Source of the DNA: Veillonellaceae bacterium | GTDB taxonomy: Bacteria; Bacillota_C; Negativicutes; UBA1444 | NCBI GenBank assembly: GCA_012798135.1 | Contig: JAAZNU010000027.1 | Span: 62,001 to 126,000 of the forward strand | Reading direction: 5' to 3' | Length of the DNA: 64,000 bases | Part shown: in pieces, positions 51,449 through 59,727 of the stretch | How the letters are laid out: each line of letters starts with the position of its first letter | How positions within the stretch are numbered: the first letter of the stretch is position 1 | The notes under the pieces: model-generated | What the model was told of the DNA's origin: nothing | Databases searched by the model: none | The model's input: the letters and a program-made list of their open reading frames with translations, nothing else | Translations under genes and position numbers: made by a program

Positions 51449-53005
51449 TTGAGGAAAAAAAACGTCGCCTTGGGGCTGATTATGATCTGGGCGCTGTGCC
51501 TGACAATCTGGACGGGCGTGGCCGCCGCCGAAGAACGACCGGGAATCGTCGGGATCGACCTGTTGACTGTCAATGATTTTCACGGCGCATTGATCGAAGC
51601 GGGCCGCAATCCCGGCGCTGCCAAATTCGGCGCGTTTGTGCTCGGCGAGCGGGCCAAAAACCCGCATGGATCGATTTTTCTCAGCGCCGGCGACATGTTC
51701 CAGGGCAGCCCCGATTCCAATCTGCTCTACGGAAAGACCGTCGTGGAAGTGTTGAACGCCCTGAAGCTCGACGCCATGACGCTCGGCAACCATGAGTTCG
51801 ACTGGGGGCTGGACAAGTTACGGCAGCGGGTCGCCGAGTCGAATTTTCAATACGTTTCGTCGAATGTCCGCGAAAAGGATGGACAGGGCCGACTGGCCTT
51901 CGTTCAACCCTACGTGATGCTGGAACGGCTGGGCTTGAAGATCGCCGTCATCGGCATCGTCACGCCGGAGACCGCTTACACGACCGGACCGAAAACGGTA
52001 GCGCCGTTCGAGTTCCGCGACCCGGCGACGGTGGTGCGGGAATTGATCCCGGCAGTCCGGGCGCAGGGTGCGGACGTGGTCGTGGTGCTGTCCCACCTGG
52101 CGTCGTACATGGATCAGCAAACCGGCGAAGTGACCGGGGACGCGGCCGATCTGGTCCGCAGCACGCCGGGTGTCGACGCGGTGGTCAGTGGCCATTCCCA
52201 TCAGACGGTCGCGGGCAAGGCGGCGGGGATTCCTGTAGTTCAGGCCTACTACAACGGCCGGGCTTTGGGGAGGATCAGCCTGGTGTATTCCCGGCGCGAC
52301 CGGAAAATCATTGCGAGTTCGGTGCAGGCGCTGGAAACGCCGGTGAAGGACGCCAAGGCGGATGCGGGGATCGCGGCGATCGTGAACCGGGCCCAGTCGG
52401 AAATCGCGCCGGTAAAAAATGTGGCGCTGGGCCGCACTATCGGCGACCTGTCCCATGATCGCTATGAGCTTTCGGTATTGGGCGAATGGTCGGCCGATGT
52501 GATGCGGCAAGCGGGCAAAGCGGATATCGCCTTTCAGAATGGCGGCGGCCTGCGGACCAGCATCCCGGCGGGAGCCGTCACGATGGGCAATTTGTACGAA
52601 GTGATGCCTTTCGACAACACCTTGGTAACGATGGAACTCAGCGGCGCGCAAGTGCTGCAGGTTTTGAATCACGGCCTCAACGGAAAAGCCGGCACGGTCC
52701 AGTTTTCGGGGCTGCAAGTCACCATCGACTCCAGCCGCCCCTATGGCGAACAATTGATGGAAGTGCGGCTGGCGGACGGGCGACTGCTGGATCCGGGCGC
52801 GACTTACCGAATCGTGACCAATGATTTTATGGCCGCCGGCGGCGATGAATTTACCATGTTCCAGCAAGGCCGCAATATTACGGATACCTTTATTCCGGTC
52901 CGGGACGCGCTGGCCGACGCCGTTAAAAAGGCCGGCACGCTGCGGGTCAAAAAAGATGGCCGCTTGCGGGACATCAAGGGCTTGGCAGTAAAACCGGCCG
53001 CCTGA
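51449..53005 (+). CDS. Secreted bifunctional 5'-nucleotidase / metallophosphoesterase
   Basis: 518 aa, TTG start with GGGGAGGG upstream. Signal peptide 1-26. Metallophosphoesterase domain: TVNDFHGAL, SAGDMFQGS, TLGNHEFDWG, VVVLSHLAS and GHSHQ. The C-terminal 5'-nucleotidase domain has QNGGGLRTSIPAG and the NDFMAAGGDEFTMF substrate-binding block. UshA/YfkN-type, releasing nucleosides and phosphate outside the membrane. This complements the nucleoside importer elsewhere in the window. Confidence 0.92.
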   Translation: MRKKNVALGLIMIWALCLTIWTGVAAAEERPGIVGIDLLTVNDFHGALIEAGRNPGAAKFGAFVLGERAKNPHGSIFLSAGDMFQGSPDSNLLYGKTVVEVLNALKLDAMTLGNHEFDWGLDKLRQRVAESNFQYVSSNVREKDGQGRLAFVQPYVMLERLGLKIAVIGIVTPETAYTTGPKTVAPFEFRDPATVVRELIPAVRAQGADVVVVLSHLASYMDQQTGEVTGDAADLVRSTPGVDAVVSGHSHQTVAGKAAGIPVVQAYYNGRALGRISLVYSRRDRKIIASSVQALETPVKDAKADAGIAAIVNRAQSEIAPVKNVALGRTIGDLSHDRYELSVLGEWSADVMRQAGKADIAFQNGGGLRTSIPAGAVTMGNLYEVMPFDNTLVTMELSGAQVLQVLNHGLNGKAGTVQFSGLQVTIDSSRPYGEQLMEVRLADGRLLDPGATYRIVTNDFMAAGGDEFTMFQQGRNITDTFIPVRDALADAVKKAGTLRVKKDGRLRDIKGLAVKPAA

Positions 53006-53037
53006 TTTCGTGGCAGCGCGAAAGGAGCTGAGTGGAC

Positions 53038-53490
53038 ATGCCCCGTTTCGAGTATCGCCTGAATGACGCCGCGCAGGACTACCCGCTTCTCTACTTTTAT
53101 GAAAACATGGATGAAGTGGAAGCCGCCATGCGGTTCGTCTGCGATTATTTTGTAAAGGACGGGAAAACCTGGCTGAAAAACGCCTCCGCCGTTGCCGGCA
53201 CGGAGTATGTGATGTACATGGAAGCGGTGCCGGCGGATTCGGCCGAAGCGGGAAACGCGGCGCAGCAGGCCCTGCCCTCGGGAATCGCGGTGGAAGTGCG
53301 GGAGTATCGGGAAGGCGCCCTGGACTATCCCCTGATCCATCAGTTCAGCTTCAACAGCCAGTTGCAGGCGCTGGCCCATCTGCTGGCGGATACGTTGATG
53401 CTGTTCGGACAGGAGTGGGAGAAAACCTCGACGGAAGTGGACGAAGACCGGCAGGCCTACATCTATTATTGCCGAAAGACGGGAGGATGA
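53038..53490 (+). CDS. Hypothetical protein, first gene of the yjf-like cluster
   Basis: 150 aa from ATG 53038 (AAAGGAG 10 bases upstream). Acidic, soluble, aromatic-rich (YPLLYFYENMDEVEAAMRFV). Not recognised. The next gene starts within its stop codon, so it is coupled to a lipoprotein, an ATP-grasp ligase and a DUF350 protein. Confidence 0.68.
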   Translation: MPRFEYRLNDAAQDYPLLYFYENMDEVEAAMRFVCDYFVKDGKTWLKNASAVAGTEYVMYMEAVPADSAEAGNAAQQALPSGIAVEVREYREGALDYPLIHQFSFNSQLQALAHLLADTLMLFGQEWEKTSTEVDEDRQAYIYYCRKTGG

Positions 53491-53858
53491 AGCGGATGGA
53501 CTCCGGCGGCACGGACCGAAGCAAAAAAGTGATGGGGCTGTTTTTGGCGGCGGCGCTGACGCTGACGTCCGGCTGTTCGTTGAATCCATTTGCCCAGGAG
53601 CGGGAAGAAGCCTTCTGCCGGGACGAAAATCGCGACGGCTACTGCGATGACGACGGCCGTCCCGCCAACCAGACCGGCAACCGCTATTACCGCAACGGCT
53701 ACTGGTGGGGAACGACTCGTTCCTCGGGCTGGGGGTGGGGCAGCGGCTCAAGGTCCAGCTCCGGGGTGAAGTCCGGCGGTTTCTCCAGTGGAGTGTCCAC
53801 CGGCTCGAAGAGCGGTATCGGCAGCTCCTCGCGATCCAGCGGTTCGAGCGGTGGCTGA
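53487..53858 (+). CDS. Ser/Gly-rich lipoprotein
   Basis: 123 aa. Lipobox TSGC near residue 30 after a hydrophobic core. An Asp/Asn/Cys-rich middle (FCRDENRDGYCDDDG) is followed by an aromatic patch (YYRNGYWWG) and a Ser/Gly repeat tail from about residue 78. The position resembles YjfM (DUF1190 lipoprotein) of E. coli. It overlaps both neighbours. Function unknown. Confidence 0.72.
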   Translation: MKRMDSGGTDRSKKVMGLFLAAALTLTSGCSLNPFAQEREEAFCRDENRDGYCDDDGRPANQTGNRYYRNGYWWGTTRSSGWGWGSGSRSSSGVKSGGFSSGVSTGSKSGIGSSSRSSGSSGG

Positions 53859-55125
53859 GTCCGCCGGGGAAGCCTATGCCCGGCGGCGGGACGCGATCTA
53901 TGGACCGCTGCGTCAGCAAGGCGTGTTTACCTGGGATTCCATGTACGGCGAGGAATATGCCCTGGCCTCGGTCCTGCCGGTCAGCGGTGAGTTCCGGGCC
54001 GAGCTGAAGCGGGCTTCGGAGGCGCTGGGCGCAATCTTTGCCAAAACGACGGCCGTGGTGATGCAGGCCGATGACGAACTGCTTGCGAATCTCGGCCTGC
54101 CGGAGGCGACTTGGGCGGCGGTCCGTCATTCTCTGCCGGAACTGCTGCCGACAGTGATCGGTCGCTTCGACTTCGCAGCGACGCTGGCCGGGCTGAAGAT
54201 GCTGGAATTCAACGCCGAAACTCCGACCGACATCGTCGAAGCCTTTTATGTCAACGGGAAAGTCTGCACAGCCTTCGGCGTGGTTGATCCCAATGCAGGA
54301 CTGTCCGCCGGGCTGGCTGAGGCGTTTCGGCGCACGGTGCAGTGCTATCGGCGGCGGGGGTTGGCGACGGACCGGATCGTCTTTAGTTCCGTGGACTGGC
54401 ACGAGGAAGACGCCGGAACCACTCGCTTTCTGCTCGCACAGTCCGGACTGGACGCGACATTTGTTCCGCTGTCGCAGCTGCGGGTCTACGAAGACCGCGT
54501 GCAGGTCTGGGACGGGACTGCCCACACACCGGTTGACCTGCTGTATCGGTTGCATCCGCTGGAAAAATTGGCGGAGGAGCAGGATACCGACGGCTATCCC
54601 ACCGGACGCCATGTCCTGGAAATCGTGGCCGAGGGCCGGCTGGCCCTGATCAATCCGCCGGCGGCGATCATCGTCCAATCCAAGGCGGCGCAGGCGTTGA
54701 TCTGGAACCTGCATGAAGCCGGCGAGTTTTATACGGCGGACGAACAGGCAACGATTCAGCGATATATGCTGCCGACCTATTTTGAAAATCGGTTTTTGGG
54801 CCGTTCTCCCTACGTGACCAAGCCCGTTTACGGCCGGGAAGGCGGCGCAGTGACCCTGTTCGGCCCGGACGGGGTGGCGCGGGCCCGGGACGAGGAAGCG
54901 GAATACTGGGACCAGCCTGTCGTGTACCAGCAATACACCGAATTGCCCACGCTCACGGTGGAAACGCTGAACGGCCTGTATTGCGGGCGGATGATCTTCG
55001 GATCCTTCCTGATCGACGGGAAGGGCTCGGGCGTCGTGGCCCGGGTGGGCAGCCAGATCACCGGGAATATGGCCTATTTCCAACCTTTATGTCTGTCAAC
55101 AACCGATGCGTGGAAAGGAGAATGA
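53851..55125 (+). CDS. Glutathionylspermidine synthase-like ATP-grasp protein (YjfC-like)
   Basis: 424 aa from GTG 53851, which overlaps the lipoprotein stop by 8 bases. Family blocks of GSP_synth: FTWDSMYGEEYALASVL, MLEFNAETPTDIVEAFYVNG, LYRLHPLEKL, YVTKPVYGREGGAVTLF and GSQITGNMAYFQPL. These belong to the C-terminal, ATP-dependent C-N ligase half of glutathionylspermidine synthase; the amidase half is missing, as in YjfC/YgiC. It probably links a peptide to an amine; the actual substrate is unknown. Confidence 0.87.
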   Translation: MAESAGEAYARRRDAIYGPLRQQGVFTWDSMYGEEYALASVLPVSGEFRAELKRASEALGAIFAKTTAVVMQADDELLANLGLPEATWAAVRHSLPELLPTVIGRFDFAATLAGLKMLEFNAETPTDIVEAFYVNGKVCTAFGVVDPNAGLSAGLAEAFRRTVQCYRRRGLATDRIVFSSVDWHEEDAGTTRFLLAQSGLDATFVPLSQLRVYEDRVQVWDGTAHTPVDLLYRLHPLEKLAEEQDTDGYPTGRHVLEIVAEGRLALINPPAAIIVQSKAAQALIWNLHEAGEFYTADEQATIQRYMLPTYFENRFLGRSPYVTKPVYGREGGAVTLFGPDGVARARDEEAEYWDQPVVYQQYTELPTLTVETLNGLYCGRMIFGSFLIDGKGSGVVARVGSQITGNMAYFQPLCLSTTDAWKGE

Positions 55126-55128
55126 GCG

Positions 55129-55566
55129 ATGGTTTTGCAACAATGGTCCAGCTTCGTCAATTTCCTGATTTATTTGGTGGTATCCGTCCCGCTGCTGTTG
55201 ATTGGCATCAAAATTTTCATGTGGCAGACTCCCTACAACGAGATGCAGATCATCAAGGAGGCCGCCAGTTGTGACACCGATATCAAGGACGAAGCGGGGA
55301 TCGCCGTGGCGCACAGTTTGGGCGGCAAGGTGGTCGGGCAGTCCCTGGTCATGGCGTCGGCCATATTTCATTCGGTCAGCGTGCTCGATTTGGTGATCTG
55401 GGGCGTCATCGGCATTATCTTTCAGGTACTGGTCTATTATGTGTTCGAAAAACTGACACCGTTCCGGGTGGATGAAGAGGTCTGCAAAGGCAACATCGCC
55501 GTCGGGATCTTTTCCGCCCGGCTCAGCTTCGCCACCGGTCTGATCCTCGCCGCTCTGATAAGCTGA
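55129..55566 (+). CDS. DUF350 membrane protein (YjfL-like)
   Basis: 145 aa, four membrane helices; blocks GIKIFMWQTPYNEMQIIKE and GNIAVGIFSARLSFATGLI are typical of DUF350. Starts 3 bases after the ATP-grasp gene. DUF350 proteins are repeatedly encoded with GSP-synthase-like enzymes and lipoproteins, as in E. coli yjfL-yjfM-yjfC. Function unknown. Confidence 0.85.
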   Translation: MVLQQWSSFVNFLIYLVVSVPLLLIGIKIFMWQTPYNEMQIIKEAASCDTDIKDEAGIAVAHSLGGKVVGQSLVMASAIFHSVSVLDLVIWGVIGIIFQVLVYYVFEKLTPFRVDEEVCKGNIAVGIFSARLSFATGLILAALIS

Positions 55567-55584
55567 GCTTTTTGTGCAAAGCGT

Positions 55585-55613
55585 TTGACAGAAGGCGAAT
55601 AGTTTAGTATGAT
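55585..55613 (+). promoter_or_regulatory. sigma-A promoter of the tRNA gene
   Basis: Consensus TTGACA (55585-55590), 17-base spacer, TATGAT (55608-55613), 40 bases before the tRNA. Confidence 0.85.
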
Positions 55614-55652
55614 AATTGTCGCGGGTGTGATTCACGCCGCGTGTTTGATCGT

Positions 55653-55728
55653 GGGGGCGTAGCTCAGTTGGGAGAGCGCTTGGTTCGCATTCAAGAGGTC
55701 AGGGGTTCGAATCCCCTCGTCTCCACCA
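55653..55728 (+). tRNA. tRNA-Ala (anticodon CGC)
   Basis: 76 bases with a full cloverleaf and encoded CCA. Acceptor stem GGGGGCG / CGTCTCC contains the G3-U70 pair that identifies alanine tRNAs. D-arm GCTC...GAGC, anticodon loop TTCGCAT (anticodon CGC, reads GCG), T-arm AGGGG-TTCGAAT-CCCCT. Confidence 0.95.
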
Positions 55729-55738
55729 CGTATTTTCA

Positions 55739-55772
55739 AGGCTTTCGGCGATTTCGTCGAAGGTCTTTTTTT
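55739..55772 (+). terminator. Terminator after tRNA-Ala
   Basis: CTTTCG / CGAAGG stem with inner loop, then seven T residues, 12 bases after the tRNA. Confidence 0.7.
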
Positions 55773-55876
55773 GTCGTTTCTAAAAATTTTTCTAAAAATA
55801 TGTTTTGCACATTGCTTTACCATAGATCACGAACTATCAAAATCAGTCAGGGGATAACTGTTTTTCTCAGTTGGTG

Positions 55877-56017
55877 TTAAGCACAGGGGATATTTTTTTT
55901 ACGTGCTGCCGCTCTGGCAACAAAGTCAATCACGTTGTCTTTGTTTCGCCCGATTTCCGTGTAACTTAATCCTTTGTGACGGTCATTTCTTATTTGCACC
56001 CAGTTCAATCCTTTCAT
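55877..56017 (-). pseudogene. Fragment resembling the N-terminus of an IS21-type IstA transposase
   Basis: An open frame of 46 aa starting MKGLNWVQIRNDRHKGLSYT, which resembles the helix-turn-helix start of IstA-like transposases, but ends after EIGRNKDNVIDF plus a short basic tail. RBS GAGGTG is present. Too short to be functional; probably debris beside the integrase remnant. Confidence 0.4.
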
Positions 56018-56047
56018 CGGCCACACCTCATCTTTTGATGTGTGGCT

Positions 56048-56400
56048 TTATACCGGCACATTTGTACATTTTTTCGTCGGCATTGACAGGTTGAAGAATG
56101 GCCCAGCAGCTCTGCGACAGTACGGGGAGAAGCGCCAGCATTGAGTGCTAAAGTTGCACAGGTACGGCGCAGGTCGTGTAATTTTGCATATCGCAGTCCA
56201 GCCGAGTAGAGAATTGACTTGAACAACCGGCTTATAAAATGGGGCGCCGTCTTTTCGACAAAACACAAGCTCCCGGATTTTGTTTGTCTTTGTCGTGATA
56301 CTATCGATTCTTTGTTGTTCCTTATACTGCAATAATTCTTTGACAACTGCGCCAGGCACAGCCGGGCGCTCCGGCTGCTGGGACTGTTGATTTTGGTGGC
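56048..56400 (-). pseudogene. Frameshifted tyrosine recombinase (integrase) remnant
   Basis: Two minus-strand frames together give an integrase C-terminal half. One reads VVKELLQYKEQQ then LVFCRKDGAPFYKPVVQ. The other continues as LHDLRRTCATLALNAGASPR and TVAELLGHSS, the conserved R..HxLRRT..ASPRTVAELLGH block. The N-terminal half and the final catalytic Tyr are missing, and at least one frameshift lies near 56220. It sits just downstream of tRNA-Ala, the usual place for an island integrase, so a decayed integrative element is likely. Confidence 0.75.
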
Positions 56401-56470
56401 GGCAAATATCGTGTTCGCCTTTGCGCTCCATGGCTTCGGAGTCCTGCTGGAGCGGCTGCGGTATTTGTGA
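56345..56470 (+). pseudogene. 3' end of a membrane protein gene, 5' lost
   Basis: Open frame ending LLGLLILVAANIVFAFALHG then FGVLLERLRYL and TGA, with no start codon; the upstream side meets the integrase remnant near 56350. A GC-rich terminator follows at once. It looks like the surviving end of a membrane protein gene cut by the element's insertion or decay. Parent family not recognised. Confidence 0.5.
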
Positions 56471-56473
56471 GGA

Positions 56474-56506
56474 CGGGCCGGGGTTGCACCCGGCCTTCTT
56501 TTTTGG
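56474..56506 (+). terminator. Rho-independent terminator of the truncated gene
   Basis: GGCCGGG / CCCGGCC stem with loop GTTGCA and TTCTTTTTT tail. Confidence 0.82.
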
Positions 56507-56529
56507 ACAGGAAATTGAGGTTGCAAATG

Positions 56530-56598
56530 AAAGGCGTCCGTTATCTTGAGGCCTCGGTTCGATTCCGTCTCGAACTGCCTCTTGATACGAACGCCTTT
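56530..56598. repeat. Long imperfect inverted repeat
   Basis: AAAGGCGTCCGTTATCTTGAGG pairs with CCTCTTGATACGAACGCCTTT around a 24-base loop that contains GGTTCGATTCC. It is followed by GGTTTTATCC on the plus strand. It may be a terminator or a recombination-related structure; nothing firm can be said. Confidence 0.45.
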
Positions 56599-56644
56599 GG
56601 TTTTATCCTACCTTGCGGATTGAATTACTGACGGTCAACAGCGC

Positions 56645-57634
56645 TTATTTTTGAAAAATCGCCGGTACGCCCAGTATTGCAATCGGATTGTCGCCTGGTT
56701 GCAGGCCCATCAATTTGATCAGCTCGGGGGCGATTTGATCCCATTTTTCTTTCGCCAGCCGTTTTCCGGCATCCGTTTTTGCTTCATCGTAAAGAAGCTT
56801 GAACACGTAATAGACAATGTGGGCTTCTTCCTGCGTCGTTTTCGCTTTCCAACGTTTTGTCGCCAATACACGCCACTTGCTGCCTTCCGGAACTACCGAC
56901 TCCGGCACGAACTGCGAGATCAGGTCGGCATCGTGAATGAGTTTTGCCAAATCATTTTCCGGCGCGGGATAAGCAATCGCCCACGCATCGCTGGAACCCA
57001 TCACGTCATTGATGGAAGAGCGGAAATACCAGTACCCTGTCGAATGCTCCAACACTCCGACCTCGACCAGTTCGACTTCTTTTTTGGAAAATCCGCCGAT
57101 TTCCGTCAACATTTGACCCACTCGCAGCGCACCCGTGATGTGATGAATCAGCGACAGGTTATTCCCAATCTTCGGTTGCGTGAAAATCTCCTTGTCTTTC
57201 CAAAAGTTTGGCGAGTTCCGGAAATACCCGGCTTTTTTCAGTCGGGTTACCATCAGGTCCGCCTGATTTAACAGCGCGGGATCCGTCAATACATCTTGTT
57301 TGTCTTCCTTGCTGATATTGTGCAGCAAATCCCCGGCAATCGCCAACTTCTGATATTTCGCCGACAGTTTATTATCCACCGCCATTTTATACACCAGTGC
57401 CGAGCAAACACGATTGTGCAGAATATCTTGGTCGGGTTTTTTGATCTGTTGCGCGGTCTTTTCAATCATCATATCCATGACCTTCTGGAGTCCCGGAAAA
57501 GCCTCCAAATAATTCTGTTCCAAACTCATGTATGGTTCGGGCAGCTTGTACTGGTCTTGCGGCGCCGCCAAGGCAGGGAATGCGAACAGCAGGCATGAAC
57601 ATAGTACAACCAAAATGCGACTTAAAAATTTCAT
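56645..57634 (-). CDS. Secreted HD-domain-like protein, unknown function
   Basis: 329 aa. Signal peptide 1-23 (FAFPALAAP). The mature part has histidine/aspartate positions in HD-phosphohydrolase order: LHNRVCSALVYKMA near 71, GDLLHNISKEDKQD near 102, IHHITGALRV near 164, LEHSTGYWYF near 195 and LIHDADLISQF near 232. An exported HD domain is unusual because most act on nucleotides in the cytosol. Single gene. Function unknown. Confidence 0.75.
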   Translation of the reverse strand: MKFLSRILVVLCSCLLFAFPALAAPQDQYKLPEPYMSLEQNYLEAFPGLQKVMDMMIEKTAQQIKKPDQDILHNRVCSALVYKMAVDNKLSAKYQKLAIAGDLLHNISKEDKQDVLTDPALLNQADLMVTRLKKAGYFRNSPNFWKDKEIFTQPKIGNNLSLIHHITGALRVGQMLTEIGGFSKKEVELVEVGVLEHSTGYWYFRSSINDVMGSSDAWAIAYPAPENDLAKLIHDADLISQFVPESVVPEGSKWRVLATKRWKAKTTQEEAHIVYYVFKLLYDEAKTDAGKRLAKEKWDQIAPELIKLMGLQPGDNPIAILGVPAIFQK

Positions 57635-57824
57635 CAGATGACCTCCACCTTCCCGAATTTTGTTCGAATATTTTGCGAAATACCTGCATTATTGTACCAC
57701 TCGTTGCCAGAATCCGCAAAGCAAATCCCGGCCAGCATTCTGCAAGCATAGGGAACAAAACGGCCGAAAATCCGCGAAAGTTGACAAAATCGAAACGCTC
57801 CAGGATGGATTCTAAGGCCGATGT

Positions 57825-58070
57825 TTTGTGGACCGGGGCGTTTTCGCCAATTTTCGCCAAGTTGGGTTCGGACATGAAGAAACCGGACACGACGACGGCG
57901 ATCACGCCGGATAATTTCCAGAAATTGGTCTGGCCGCTGCCGGTCGGCGACTGTTGTACGTCGGCAGGTCTTCCGAAAGGAAGTTGCTGAACCGGGCGGT
58001 ATTGACGATCGGCGACTTGGGCTGGCGGGACGTGCAGCTACTGCGGTTGCCCTTGCGCTTAGATATATTG
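57825..58070 (+). pseudogene. Y-family DNA polymerase (DinB/UmuC-like) fragment with frameshift
   Basis: Reading two plus-strand frames gives FAKLGSDMKKPDTTT, then PDNFQKLVWPLPVGD and, after a one-base deletion near 57951 (GACCTG expected, GACTG seen), LLYVGRSSERKLLNRAV and LTIGDLGWRDVQLLRLPL. This is the palm-to-HhH region of UmuC/DinB-type lesion-bypass polymerases. Both ends are lost. The rest of 57635-58184 shows no gene. Confidence 0.7.
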
Positions 58071-58184
58071 GCATTACTCAAGATGATCTTGATAATGTTT
58101 ATTTGAACCTAAATTTATAACAGCTTGATAAGACGTTAACGATTTTTGATATTTTATCCGCAACATGTTTTTTGCATGCTTAAC

Positions 58185-58212
58185 TTGACAATTTTTATAA
58201 ACTGTATATACT
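58185..58212 (+). promoter_or_regulatory. sigma-A promoter of the T-box leader
   Basis: TTGACA (58185-58190), 16-base spacer, TATACT (58207-58212), followed about 25 bases later by the leader RNA. Confidence 0.75.
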
Positions 58213-58231
58213 ATACTACAATAAAATATGT

Positions 58232-58473
58232 AAAGATGATGACGGAGACAGTAGACATTCTTAAACGTCACAGCGAACTGGGGTAGGTGTAAGCCCAGTA
58301 CTATTAGAGAATGTTCGAACATCCCTCTTGAGTTGCAGGCTGAAAATAAAGTAAGTTCTGACGGATTTCCTCCGTTATTGGGGACGCATATGTTGGTATG
58401 TTGTATCGGGTGGTATAGCGAAGATTAGCTCTTCGTCTCGGTGTATGAGACGAAGAGCTTTTTGTTTTTTATT
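58232..58473 (+). ncRNA. T-box riboswitch leader (tRNA-responsive), probably tRNA-Phe
   Basis: Landmarks in order: AGTA box at 58250-58253 in stem I; apical CAGCGAACTGGGG..GGTGTAAGCCCAG; a specifier-loop segment ATGTTCGAAC near 58311-58320; CTCTTGAGTTGCAGGCTGAA at 58325-58344; T-box sequence CGGGTGGTATAGCG at 58407-58420; then terminator stem AGCTCTTCGTCTC / GAGACGAAGAGCT (58427-58459) and TTTTTGTTTTTT. TGGT in the T-box pairs with a tRNA whose discriminator base is A. With TTC as specifier this fits phenylalanine, a tentative reading. The gene behind it is a 5'-truncated pseudogene. Confidence 0.85.
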
Positions 58474-58532
58474 AACGTTTCCGATAGCTAAATAAATTGC
58501 ATAAATAGTTATTGCTTGTACAAACTATTTAA

Positions 58533-59126
58533 AGTAGGAGTGTACCCGCGTTTGATAGGGCTATTTTTCAAGTCGCCGAAATACAAAACAATGCTATAAC
58601 CCTAAATACGACTATTGATTTGCGAAGGTATTTATCGAACCAAAGAATCGCAGCCATTAGTAATCTTTCTTCGATATCACCTATTACCATTAGCCATGAT
58701 CCGACAGATTCGTTTTGCGATACGCTACAAAAGGTATTAAAAGAGACCCAAAAGATGAAAGCGGATAATCCGGGGTTGAAAGGCATGCTTTTCTCGGAAG
58801 GACTAGCAAAATTAAACTTTAAAGATGCCAATATTCGGTTTCAGCAAAGGCGTGAACAATTAGCTGACAGCAAACTAGCGACCCCTTGTTTATCAAATAT
58901 TGGGGTAATAAGTGAAAAAATAACTAAATTCGGTTTGCTAGAGGTAATAGACTGTTATATTGTCGGCCCAGCCATGTTTTCACCTGGTTTCGAAATGGTG
59001 GCCAGTACCTATGCCGGCACTTTGACTTTAGCCATAAACTATTTTCGCTCGACACTGCACAAGCTAATTGTAGACCGGTTCATTACTATTATGTTAAATG
59101 AACTCCGCACCTGTGCAGGAAACTGA
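58533..59126 (+). pseudogene. 5'-truncated condensation-domain-like gene (COG4908 type)
   Basis: Open frame of about 197 codons without a normal start (first in-frame candidate TTG 58620). The sequence (AITLNTTIDLRRYL, then LKGMLFSEGLAKLNF, SNIGVISEKITKFGL, PGFEMVASTYAGTLTLAINY, DRFITIMLNEL) matches the C-terminal half of NRPS condensation-like acyltransferases. The catalytic HHxxxD half is missing. Base composition is distinctly AT-rich compared with the rest of the window. It follows the T-box terminator, so the leader's original first gene portion has been deleted. Confidence 0.6.
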
Positions 59127-59184
59127 TCCACGGATGCTGACGTAGCCTTGCAACAAGGAGTATTTATTTCGGGAGGGAAATAAG

Positions 59185-59577
59185 ATGGAACATGAATTGA
59201 AAGAGTTTATCGAAAAGTGTGACCTTGCAATAAAGCAAGCAGATTTTGATACGCTGATGAATTACTATACTGATGATGCGATTTTGGTTGTAAAGCCCGG
59301 AATGATTGCAAGAGGTAAAGCGGAAATCAAAAAAGCCTTTATTGCAATTGCGAAATATTTCAATAACAGCATCGTACCAACGCAGGGAGAAATGATTGTT
59401 TTGGAAGCCGGAGATTCCGCGCTGGTTCTTTCTCAAACTCTTCTTGAAGCAAATAAAAAAAAGGCTTCGGACTATTCAATGGATAGAAGGGCGACATATG
59501 TTTTTAGGAAAGATACCCAAGGTAAATGGCTCTGCGCAATCGATAACTCATATGGTACAGATTTGCTAAGCAAATAG
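59185..59577 (+). CDS. NTF2-like / SnoaL-DUF4440 family small protein
   Basis: 130 aa. NTF2-like cone fold: [64 protein letters not shown]. YybH/SgcJ relatives are of unknown or varied function. RBS GGGAGGG. AT-rich like the flanking fragment, so it may have arrived with it. A terminator follows. Confidence 0.82.
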   Translation: MEHELKEFIEKCDLAIKQADFDTLMNYYTDDAILVVKPGMIARGKAEIKKAFIAIAKYFNNSIVPTQGEMIVLEAGDSALVLSQTLLEANKKKASDYSMDRRATYVFRKDTQGKWLCAIDNSYGTDLLSK

Positions 59578-59630
59578 GTGTAAGTGATCAATTAACGATA
59601 TAACATTTTCTAAAACTGATGCTAAGCCGC

Positions 59631-59665
59631 AAAAAAGCCGCTACCATGGGGAAGCGGTTTTTTTC
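59631..59665 (+). terminator. Rho-independent terminator
   Basis: AAAAAAGCCGCT / AGCGGTTTTTTT stem-loop with T-run, 53 bases after the NTF2-like gene. Confidence 0.78.
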
Positions 59666-59727
59666 CTAGTTGCTTAGCGTACGTGACCATACCCCCATTT
59701 GAGTACAGATCCAAATTAGAGATTTCG

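Noticed and set aside
52804..55083. A 759-codon open frame on the minus strand opposite the nucleotidase end and yjf-like cluster
   Set aside because: It is the antisense of four well-supported genes in GC-rich DNA; its translation is Arg/His/Gln/Pro-rich and has no recognisable domain or RBS.
56530..56598. A tRNA-like or duplicated attachment site around GGTTCGATTCC
   Set aside because: The T-arm-like string sits in the loop of an inverted repeat, no cloverleaf can be drawn, and it does not copy the 3' end of tRNA-Ala.
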